DNA from: Clostridiales bacterium
GTDB lineage: Bacteria > Bacillota > Clostridia > Oscillospirales > Oscillospiraceae
Length of the DNA stretch: 42,766 nucleotides
NCBI GenBank assembly: GCA_004556965.1
Contig: SFFE01000009.1
Location: forward strand, 1-42,766
Reading direction: 5' to 3'
A program made the translations under genes and the position numbers. Numbering within the stretch: position 1 is the first letter of the stretch; each line of letters begins with the position of its first letter. This document shows, one piece after another, positions 37,181-42,766 of the stretch. Below the pieces are notes generated by a model, which was not told where the DNA came from, ran no database searches, and worked only from the letters and a program-made list of their open reading frames with translations.

Positions 37181-37210
37181 TTGAATTTTTGCCGTTTCGG
37201 CGCAATTCAA
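37181..37210 (+). promoter_or_regulatory. Nested inverted repeat in the obgE leader
   Basis: TTGAATT (37181-37187) pairs with AATTCAA (37204-37210), and GCCG pairs with CGGC inside, followed by CGTTTTAATA. It may be an operator or a weak second terminator; no clear obgE promoter was found. Confidence 0.4.
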
Positions 37211-37234
37211 CGTTTTAATAACAGGAGAAATGCT

Positions 37235-38518
37235 ATGGCTTCTGCATTTGTTGATAAAGTCACCATCACCGTGCGCGCCGGGGACGGCGGCAACGGCGCG
37301 GTCGCGTTCCACCGCGAGAAATACGTGGCGGCCGGCGGGCCGGACGGCGGCGACGGCGGACGCGGCGGCGACATTGTCTTCGTGGTGGACGACAACATGT
37401 CCACTCTGATGGACTTCCGCTACAAGCGCAAATACGTTGCCGGAAACGGCGCGGACGGTCAGGGCAAGCGCTGCTCCGGCAAGGTGGGCGAAACGCTGCG
37501 AATCCGCGTGCCGCGCGGCACACTCATCCGCGACGCGGATTCCGGCGCGATCATGCACGACATGTCCACCGGCGAGCCGTTCGTCGCCGCACGGGGCGGC
37601 CGCGGCGGCTGGGGCAACCAGCACTTCGCCACGCCCACACGGCAGGTGCCGCGCTTTGCCAAACCGGGTCTCCCCGGCGAGAGCCACACGATCCTGCTGG
37701 AGCTGAAGCTTCTGGCGGACGTGGGTCTGGTGGGTTTCCCGAACGTGGGCAAGAGCACGCTGCTGTCTGTCGTGTCCAAAGCGCACCCGAAGATCGCGAA
37801 CTACCACTTCACCACCCTCTTCCCCAACCTCGGCGTCGTGTACGTGTCGGAGGGCTCGTCCTTCGTCATGGCGGACATCCCGGGCATCATTGAGGGCGCA
37901 AGCGAGGGCGCGGGACTGGGGCACGATTTTCTGCGGCACATCGACCGCTGCCGCCTGCTGATCCATCTGGTGGACGTGTCCGGCAGCGAGGGGCGCGACC
38001 CCATCGAGGATTTCGAGGCGATCAATGCGGAGCTTGCCGCATACAGCGAATTTCTCGCCACGCGGCCGCAGATCGTTGCCGCAAACAAGTGCGACCTGCT
38101 GGGCGGAGACCGGACGAACATCGAAAAGCTCAAAGCGCACGTGGAGGCTAAGGGCTACCAGTTTTTCGAGCTGAGCGCTGCAGCGCATATGGGCACACAG
38201 CAGCTCGTACAGGCGGCCGCCGCGCGGCTGGCCGAGCTGCCGCCCACGATCGTGTTTGAAGCGGACTACGTCCCGCCCGAGCCGGAGATCGGCACGAGCG
38301 ACGAGGTGGAAATCCGCCACTTTGACAATCTGTGGGTCGTGGAAGGGCCATGGCTGCAGCGTCTCATATCCACCATCAATTTCGGCGACTACGAGTCGCG
38401 GATGTATTTCGACCGCGTGCTGCGGCAATCCGGCATCTTTGACCGCCTGGAGACCATGGGCGTCCAGGAGGGCGACACCGTGAGCATCTACGACCTCGAT
38501 TTTGAGTACCGATACTAA
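37235..38518 (+). CDS. obgE: GTPase ObgE/CgtA
   Basis: An essential ribosome-assembly and stress GTPase. The 427-aa protein has the glycine-rich Obg domain (VRAGDGGNGAVAFHREK onward, residues 1-157), the G domain (GFPNVGKS near 166, DIPGIIEGASEGAGLG near 212, NKCD near 286), and the C-terminal OCT domain (residues about 355-427), found mainly in Gram-positive Obg proteins. The ATG at 37235 has AGGAG ten bases upstream and matches the family start. rplU-rpmA-obgE is a classic gene order. Confidence 0.97.
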   Translation: MASAFVDKVTITVRAGDGGNGAVAFHREKYVAAGGPDGGDGGRGGDIVFVVDDNMSTLMDFRYKRKYVAGNGADGQGKRCSGKVGETLRIRVPRGTLIRDADSGAIMHDMSTGEPFVAARGGRGGWGNQHFATPTRQVPRFAKPGLPGESHTILLELKLLADVGLVGFPNVGKSTLLSVVSKAHPKIANYHFTTLFPNLGVVYVSEGSSFVMADIPGIIEGASEGAGLGHDFLRHIDRCRLLIHLVDVSGSEGRDPIEDFEAINAELAAYSEFLATRPQIVAANKCDLLGGDRTNIEKLKAHVEAKGYQFFELSAAAHMGTQQLVQAAAARLAELPPTIVFEADYVPPEPEIGTSDEVEIRHFDNLWVVEGPWLQRLISTINFGDYESRMYFDRVLRQSGIFDRLETMGVQEGDTVSIYDLDFEYRY

Positions 38519-38555
38519 AAAAATACCGTCATCCCCCTGGGATGACGGTATTTTT
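38519..38555. terminator. Bidirectional terminator between obgE and the anti-sigma-like gene
   Basis: ATACCGTCATCCC and GGGATGACGGTAT form a perfect 13-bp stem flanked by an A-run and a T-run. It directly abuts the stops of the two convergent genes. Confidence 0.92.
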
Positions 38556-39234
38556 ATGCTGCAGAGTCGGTTGGATAATCGGTCACAATGTTCTGCTGCT
38601 CTGCGGTGGGTGCGCTGCCGTCGCCGTTGTTCTGGAAATGAAATGCATAGCCGTAGTCCGGATTCACCGGGAAATTTTGAAGCTGTTCCGCGGTGAGGCA
38701 GCCTGCGGCGTAGGTGTAAGTCACATGCTCGGCTTCCGTACCCTGATACCCCCACGCCTGCGCATAGCCGACATCCAGACCAAGCCCGCGCAGCCGCTCC
38801 AGCTCCGCCGTCATCGCATCGCCGCCGTCGTCCAGCACGCCGTCCGCCGAGAACATGTCTATTCCTACGAAAAACAATACGTCCTGCCCGGCGTAGTCCG
38901 CCAGCGCTGTGTCAAGGTCGGCAAAGCAAAAGTGCTCCCCCGGCTCCGGCGCTTTGTAGCATGACGCAGTCGCGCCAGCGCTGCCATAGCTTGTGATTAC
39001 CTGCGGCAACGGTGACGTCAGCGCCGCGTCCGGCGCAATCTGCGCGATATCATTCTCCGTGCCGCTCCGCAGCGCCGTCATCACCCCGGCCAACACCAGA
39101 CACACGCACGCCGCAGCCGCCACCCAGCGCTGCCATCGATTTCGCTTTGCCGGAATGGCCGCCGCCTCTTCGACTAAGTCGTCCCGAATCCCGGTGACGC
39201 CGTCGAACAGCCGCTCTCGTTTTGTTTCGTTCAT
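38554..39234 (-). CDS. Single-pass membrane protein, probable anti-sigma factor
   Basis: The 226-aa protein has a cytoplasmic N-terminus of about 35 residues (MNETKRERLFDGVTGIRDDL), one helix (about 36-54) and an extracytoplasmic domain of about 170 residues ending near QNIVTDYPTDSAA. The gene overlaps the upstream sigma-factor gene as ATGA, the usual arrangement of an ECF sigma and its membrane anti-sigma. The cytoplasmic part is short and I see no zinc-binding anti-sigma motif, so the role is inferred from context. The extracytoplasmic domain is not one I can name. Confidence 0.7.
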   Translation of the reverse strand: MNETKRERLFDGVTGIRDDLVEEAAAIPAKRNRWQRWVAAAACVCLVLAGVMTALRSGTENDIAQIAPDAALTSPLPQVITSYGSAGATASCYKAPEPGEHFCFADLDTALADYAGQDVLFFVGIDMFSADGVLDDGGDAMTAELERLRGLGLDVGYAQAWGYQGTEAEHVTYTYAAGCLTAEQLQNFPVNPDYGYAFHFQNNGDGSAPTAEQQNIVTDYPTDSAA

Positions 39235-39791
39235 TCCAAAGAAACCTCCTCATGTTCCAGCGCCGCTTTCAACCCTTTGCGCAGACGCAGCATTCTCTGT
39301 GCCAATTTGCTTGCCGATACGCCGGTACGCCCCGCCAGTTCCTGCAGCGTGTCACCATACCAATACCGGCGGACAAACAAAACGCGGTCATCCCGCGGCA
39401 GGGTCTCCAGCCAGTCGCTGATGATTTCGGAAAGGGCGGCTGTCTCCAGCTTCCGCTGGGCCGTGTCCGGCGCCGGGATGCAGTCTTCCAGCTCGGACAG
39501 GAGCTGCTCCATGCCGCTGTACCGCTTTTGCGCGTGGTCATGGTTCCAGCGGTTGAGCGACAGGTTCCGGACAATCCGGCCCAGATACGCGCGCAGCGAG
39601 CGCGGCTTTTGCGGCGGGATCGTGTTCCACGCCTGTAGCCACGTGTCGCTGACACACTCCTCAGCGTCCTCCCGATCGGAGAGGATATTCATCGCGATAT
39701 GCGTACAGTACGCGCCGTAGCGTGTCTGTGTCTCCGTGATCGCCGTCTCCTCACGTCTCCAGAACATTTGGATGATCTCCGCATCCGTCAC
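39231..39791 (-). CDS. ECF-like RNA polymerase sigma factor
   Basis: A 186-aa sigma-70 family protein with region 2 (NILSDREDAEECVSDTWLQA, residues about 37-60, and RSLRAYLGRIVRNLSLNRW near 75) and region 4 with a helix-turn-helix (YWYGDTLQELAGRTGVSASK near 145, KLAQRMLRLRKGLKAAL). The start is the GTG at 39791, with GGAGGG six bases upstream; the longer ATG frame reaching 40031 runs through another gene's terminator. I found no clear promoter upstream. It probably answers a membrane signal through the overlapping downstream gene. Confidence 0.9.
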   Translation of the reverse strand: MTDAEIIQMFWRREETAITETQTRYGAYCTHIAMNILSDREDAEECVSDTWLQAWNTIPPQKPRSLRAYLGRIVRNLSLNRWNHDHAQKRYSGMEQLLSELEDCIPAPDTAQRKLETAALSEIISDWLETLPRDDRVLFVRRYWYGDTLQELAGRTGVSASKLAQRMLRLRKGLKAALEHEEVSLE

Positions 39792-39885
39792 TGCCGTCCC
39801 TCCTTTCGTGTATTTGAGGCCTCTATTGATATAGACAGGAAATCGCCGCAGATATTTACGGCTGCTTTCCATTTTTTCATCAAAA

Positions 39886-39915
39886 AACACGGGCTGAATT
39901 GCTTCAGTCCGTGTT
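39886..39915 (-). terminator. Terminator of the marR-PAP2 operon
   Basis: AACACGGGCTGAA and TTCAGTCCGTGTT form a 13-bp stem (one G-T pair) overlapping the stop of the 39904 gene. TTTTTT follows on the minus strand. Confidence 0.87.
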
Positions 39916-40758
39916 CTTTTCGGTTGTGTCTTCCGCGGTGTTCGTCTGCCCCGCCTCAGACTCAGGCGCTTCCTCCGGCACGACCACCGGAACAAAGTTT
40001 TTGGCAATGCTGTTCTTCCCGGACTTCGCACTGAAGTAGCCGATGACGCTGAAGGTCAGCGCACCGATGAAGTTGACGAACAAATCCTCCATCGTATCGT
40101 ACAGGCCAATGTCCAGATAGCCGCCCAGACCAAGGCTTGTGCCGTTGACCGCAACATCTGTAATGTCCTCCACACGGACCGGAATGTTGCTGGCCGTCGG
40201 GTCCAGATTGACCGAGGAAAAGGCGTGGATGACGGTGTCCTTCTGCATGTCCATGTGGAAGAAGTTATCCATGCCGAACTCGAAAAATTCCCAGATCACG
40301 CCGACCGTCATGGAAAAGCAGAACGAGACCAGCGCCAGATAAATCGGAGACAACTGAATGTGCTGCGGCTTGTTGCGGTTGAGTAAGTCCACCATGGAAT
40401 AGCCGAACGCCGCGCTGACAAAGCCGCTCGTCGTATGCAGCAGCGTGTCCCAATGTGGGAAATGGATAAAATAGCTGCGCAGCTCCCCAAGGATTTCTCC
40501 GGCAAAGATCAGCACCAGGATGATGATCTCCAACGCGGACGGCAGCTCAATGTGGAAGTTCTGCTGCACAATGCGCGGCAGCATATAGAGAACCAGCACC
40601 AGCACACAGACCCATGCGCTTTCATAATCCTTTCGGATGCAGGACAGCACCAGTGAGACGATGACGATGAATCGCAGCACCCAATACACAGCCATGACAA
40701 TCGGCTTCGGCCGGTACTCATCCTTGCGCCGCTTGATCTGTTTTTGCGGATCACGCAT
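39904..40758 (-). CDS. YjdF-like integral membrane protein
   Basis: A 284-aa protein with a basic N-terminus (KQIKRRKDEYR), about six to seven helices, and a polar C-terminal tail. Conserved-looking polar residues lie in membrane segments: HFPHWDTLLHTTSGF near residue 100 and GVIWEFFEFGMDNF near 152. This pattern resembles the YjdF/DUF2238 family of uncharacterised membrane proteins; that call is from memory. It is 42 bases downstream of the PAP2 gene and the last gene of the marR operon. Confidence 0.65.
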   Translation of the reverse strand: MRDPQKQIKRRKDEYRPKPIVMAVYWVLRFIVIVSLVLSCIRKDYESAWVCVLVLVLYMLPRIVQQNFHIELPSALEIIILVLIFAGEILGELRSYFIHFPHWDTLLHTTSGFVSAAFGYSMVDLLNRNKPQHIQLSPIYLALVSFCFSMTVGVIWEFFEFGMDNFFHMDMQKDTVIHAFSSVNLDPTASNIPVRVEDITDVAVNGTSLGLGGYLDIGLYDTMEDLFVNFIGALTFSVIGYFSAKSGKNSIAKNFVPVVVPEEAPESEAGQTNTAEDTTEKNTD

Positions 40759-40800
40759 CCCCGTTTCCTACCCTTCTCTATTTTTAAGTGTGTCTGTTTT

Positions 40801-41472
40801 CTATTCCGCAGCTCCGGCCTGTTTTTTTCCGCTTTTGGCGCGCATCGGCGATTTTCTCTTAGCCACGCCATAGATCACCAGATCGAGGATCGCCCCCAGT
40901 GCCAGTCCTGCAAACACATCCAGAATGGAGTGCTGCTTGACAAAGACGGTGGAGGCGCAGATCAGCACGCCCCAGATCAGGCCGGGGATGCGCATTTTGC
41001 GCAGGTACCGGCTGTCAAAGCACGCAGAAACGACGGCCATACAGCCGACCACATGCATGCTCGGCAGCACGTTTGTATTCGTGTCGGCCGAATAGATCGC
41101 ATGGATCAAAAATCCGAACAGGTTGCTCATGTCCACCTCCGCCGGCCGCAGGTTCTGGCAGTTTGGCCAGATCATGCAGATCAGCAGCGAAATGGAAAAA
41201 CCCGCAATGATGAATGCTGCATAGCGAATAAACGCGTCCCGGTCCTCTTTCACCAGCAGCACGATTGCCGGAAGCGCCAGAAACGGATACCAGGACACAT
41301 ACGCCAGAATAAACGGCGGCAGAAACGGAATCTGATCGTCCAGCGGAATATAGGACTCCCAGCACATGTCCGGCGACGCGATAAAATGCTCCTCCAGCGC
41401 GAACCAGATCAAATAAATTGGAAGATACAGCACCAGCAAAACATACCGATGCTCACGGATATACTTTTTCAT
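40801..41472 (-). CDS. PAP2-superfamily membrane phosphatase
   Basis: A 223-aa membrane protein with about six helices and the acid-phosphatase triad motifs: NLRPAEVD near residue 108 (weak motif 1), VLPSMHVVG near 135 (PSMH) and VFVKQHSILDVFAG near 180 (H-x3-D). The second and third motifs match the PAP2/inositolphosphotransferase-like subgroup. It probably acts on lipid phosphates at the outer membrane face. I choose the ATG at 41472, with GGAG ten bases upstream; a TTG six bases earlier is possible. It follows marR by 58 bases. Confidence 0.85.
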   Translation of the reverse strand: MKKYIREHRYVLLVLYLPIYLIWFALEEHFIASPDMCWESYIPLDDQIPFLPPFILAYVSWYPFLALPAIVLLVKEDRDAFIRYAAFIIAGFSISLLICMIWPNCQNLRPAEVDMSNLFGFLIHAIYSADTNTNVLPSMHVVGCMAVVSACFDSRYLRKMRIPGLIWGVLICASTVFVKQHSILDVFAGLALGAILDLVIYGVAKRKSPMRAKSGKKQAGAAE

Positions 41473-41530
41473 TCGCAAAACGCTCCAAAAAACGGCCAGC
41501 CGGCCAGGTTCAAATATTCCCCCAACGGGG

Positions 41531-42001
41531 TCAGCCGTCCACTGCCCCCCATTGGGCGGCTACGCCCTGCAGCATGGTTCGCTGCAGGCTCTCAATCTCC
41601 ACAATCCGGTCGAGGATCCGGATAAACTCCCGCGCATCCCGCTCGCCGAGCTGCTCCAGCGCATAGCGCACCCGCGCGGACAAGTTCTGCCGGCGGCTCT
41701 CCGCCGCGCGGCGTCCGTTCTCCGTCATCGTCACCACAACGCGGCGCTTGTCGCGCCCGTCGGCATGACGCTGCAGGAGCCCCTTTTGCTCCAGTGTCCG
41801 CAGCATGGCCGCCGTGCGCGGCGCGCTCACGCCGAGCGCTGTGCACAAATCGCTTGGCGTGCTCTCGCCATGGTGGCTTTCGAGATAGGACAGCAGGCAT
41901 CCCTCCCCCTTCAGGTTCTCCTGAAGCTCCTGCGGCCAATGGACCCGGTTGAGTGAGGAGATCGTTTGCAGGAATTTTTCCGTCAGTTTCTGCAACTCCA
42001 T
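41531..42001 (-). CDS. MarR-family transcriptional regulator
   Basis: A 156-aa winged-helix repressor with the helix-turn-helix around TPSDLCTALGVSAPRTAAML (residues about 48-67) and the wing RHADGRDKRRVVVTMTENGR (about 78-97). GGAGGG lies six bases before the ATG. It heads an operon with a PAP2 phosphatase and a YjdF-like protein. A palindrome just downstream of its promoter suggests autoregulation. The ligand is unknown. Confidence 0.92.
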   Translation of the reverse strand: MELQKLTEKFLQTISSLNRVHWPQELQENLKGEGCLLSYLESHHGESTPSDLCTALGVSAPRTAAMLRTLEQKGLLQRHADGRDKRRVVVTMTENGRRAAESRRQNLSARVRYALEQLGERDAREFIRILDRIVEIESLQRTMLQGVAAQWGAVDG

Positions 42002-42023
42002 GTTCAGCCCTCCAAGATTTTAG

Positions 42024-42036
42024 TTAACACTGTTAA
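42024..42036. promoter_or_regulatory. Probable MarR operator
   Basis: TTAACA-C-TGTTAA is a perfect palindrome of 13 bases, 20 bases downstream of the marR -10 element and 23 bases before its start codon. MarR proteins bind such short AT-rich palindromes. Confidence 0.7.
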
Positions 42037-42055
42037 GCTTCGAGCTGCGAAGAGC

Positions 42056-42084
42056 ATAGTACCACCTTGCCTATGCATTGTCAA
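42056..42084 (-). promoter_or_regulatory. Promoter of the marR operon
   Basis: On the minus strand TTGACA (42079-42084), 17 bases, TACTAT (42056-42061). Confidence 0.88.
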
Positions 42085-42167
42085 TCAAATTCCGTCAAAT
42101 GGAACCTTAATAATCACTTTATGTTCAAAAATATGGACAAGATTAGAGATTCGTTACTGTATTTTTC

Positions 42168-42196
42168 TTGCTTTTTTCGTCGTTGTGGAATATAAT
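42168..42196 (+). promoter_or_regulatory. Promoter of the 52-aa orphan gene
   Basis: TTGCTT (42168-42173), 17 bases, and a perfect TATAAT (42191-42196), about 80 bases before the ATG at 42276. Confidence 0.82.
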
Positions 42197-42275
42197 TCCT
42201 TTCAGTGGCATAAAGATTCGACCCGTTTTGACTCGATTTTTGCAGAGCATTCACACGCTGAAGGAGTTGTGCGGT

Positions 42276-42434
42276 ATGGAAACCTTTCAGGCAGAGCAAA
42301 TCGGTTCCGAGCTAAAGCGTCTCGTCGGCGAGTACGGTTGGGGCTGGAGTGTCGTGCGCCGGATCATCAATGACCGGCACGGGACCGAATACGATCTTCA
42401 ACAGCTGAAAAGGCTGTACTACTATGGGAAATGA
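42276..42434 (+). CDS. Small hypothetical protein, 52 aa
   Basis: Begins METFQAEQIGSELKRLVGEY and ends LQQLKRLYYYGK; mixed charge, no membrane segment, with a Trp-Gly-Trp and a VVRRIINDRHG helix in the middle. AAGGAG lies nine bases upstream of the ATG, a good promoter stands in front and a terminator behind, so it is very probably expressed on its own. I do not recognise a family; the helical, basic centre might be a small nucleic-acid or protein-binding fold, but that is a guess. Confidence 0.7.
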   Translation: METFQAEQIGSELKRLVGEYGWGWSVVRRIINDRHGTEYDLQQLKRLYYYGK

Positions 42435-42766
42435 CCTGATCTCCCTGCACCAAGCAAAAAGCTCTGGAACCATGTGTTCCAGAGCTTTTTCTGTAGGAAA
42501 TGCAATTTCATCGCCTGCGCGGCGGCGCTGCGGATGTTCCCCGCCGTGTCGTAAGTATACGCATAACTGTACCCGGCGTCGGCGCCCGTCGCCGCGATTG
42601 GGTTGCCTTTTTCGTCGTAGCTGTACGTCTGCACCGGCTCCTCGATCAGGCTCACGCCGTCAAAATGCGCGTCGTTCGCGTTCTTGTTATACGCGCACTG
42701 GACCGTCACCGTGCTGACCGTCTTATTGCTCTGCTTCGGCACAATGATGCCCGTCGCGTACTGCCA
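42422..42766 (-). pseudogene. Truncated 3' end of an RHS/YD-repeat surface protein (runs off the window)
   Basis: The minus-strand frame is open to the window edge. It reads a carbohydrate-binding-like beta segment (ending AHFDGVSLIEEPVQTY) and one and a half YD repeats (YSYDEKGNPIA, YAYTYDTAGNIRSAA), and then continues into unrelated residues (LHFLQKKLWNTWFQ) encoded by the terminator hairpin before stopping. Real RHS proteins have many more repeats and a core and toxin end, so this is the fused remnant of a larger gene cut off here, or a fragment whose upstream part lies outside the window. Confidence 0.65.
42456..42490. terminator. Bidirectional terminator after the 52-aa gene
   Basis: AAAAAGCTCTGGAA and TTCCAGAGCTTTTT form a perfect 14-bp stem, 21 bases after the stop. 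The RHS remnant on the other strand runs through it. Confidence 0.9.

Noticed and set aside
41494..41505. GGCC-AGCC-GGCC followed on the minus strand by GTTTTTT between marR and the PAP2 gene
   Set aside because: The stem is only 4 bp; too weak to call a terminator, although partial attenuation cannot be excluded.

Overview
The window is a piece of chromosome from an anaerobic, fairly GC-rich Firmicute, most likely a gut member of class Clostridia near the Oscillospiraceae. The reasons are a class III glutamine synthetase, a superoxide reductase with a desulforedoxin domain, a T-box and an L21 leader RNA of the Firmicutes type, an RqcH/Mini-III/FtsK-SpoIIIE operon, a YlbM-type TmcAL next to acetate kinase, and strong AGGAGG ribosome sites. 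I do not name a species. No tRNA, rRNA, CRISPR array, prophage or insertion sequence was seen.

Layout. 0.2-2.3 kb: superoxide reductase (dfx) converges on asparagine synthetase (asnB), which sits behind an Asn-type T-box. 2.6-4.7 kb: class III glutamine synthetase (glnN), on the same strand as asnB and upstream of it. 4.9-9.5 kb: a divergent pyrG-purB-purA nucleotide operon. Both glnN and pyrG have a good promoter followed by a leader hairpin ending in a T-run. 9.9-12.9 kb: a three-gene FtsX/MacB-type ABC system. 13.2-18.8 kb (minus): uppP-ftsK-mrnC-rqcH, the last three tightly coupled. 19.0-22.6 kb (minus): prfA, a fused tsaC-coaE gene and an M18 aminopeptidase, linked by ATGA overlaps.

22.8-26.3 kb (minus) is the accessory-looking part: a small secreted protein gene of the DUF2712/lactococcin-972-like kind, two ABC-2-type permeases, an ATPase and a membrane-anchored protein. 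The secreted-protein gene has an ideal promoter, ribosome site and ATG, but its sixth codon is TAA, so it looks broken exactly in the signal peptide. 26.6-28.5 kb: a beta-propeller lipoprotein. 28.7-33.6 kb (minus): a complete branched-chain amino-acid ABC importer livK-livH-livM-livG-livF, with a terminator between livK and the rest.

33.7-38.5 kb: tmcAL, divergent ackA, then rplU (with L21 leader), rpmA and obgE. The Prp protease gene usually found between rplU and rpmA in Firmicutes is missing, and bL27 correspondingly lacks the N-terminal extension that Prp removes. 38.6-39.8 kb (minus): an ECF-like sigma factor and a single-pass membrane protein, probably its anti-sigma factor. 39.9-42.0 kb (minus): marR, a PAP2-family phosphatase and a YjdF-like membrane protein, with a perfect palindrome at the marR promoter. 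At the right edge are a 52-aa orphan gene with a strong promoter and the truncated tail of an RHS/YD-repeat protein that runs off the window.

Taken together the window is mostly housekeeping: nitrogen assimilation into Gln and Asn, CTP and AMP synthesis, translation quality control, peptidoglycan lipid recycling and amino-acid uptake. The unusual material is the damaged secreted-peptide/exporter cluster, the TsaC-CoaE fusion, the Prp/bL27 co-loss and the structured leaders of glnN and pyrG.
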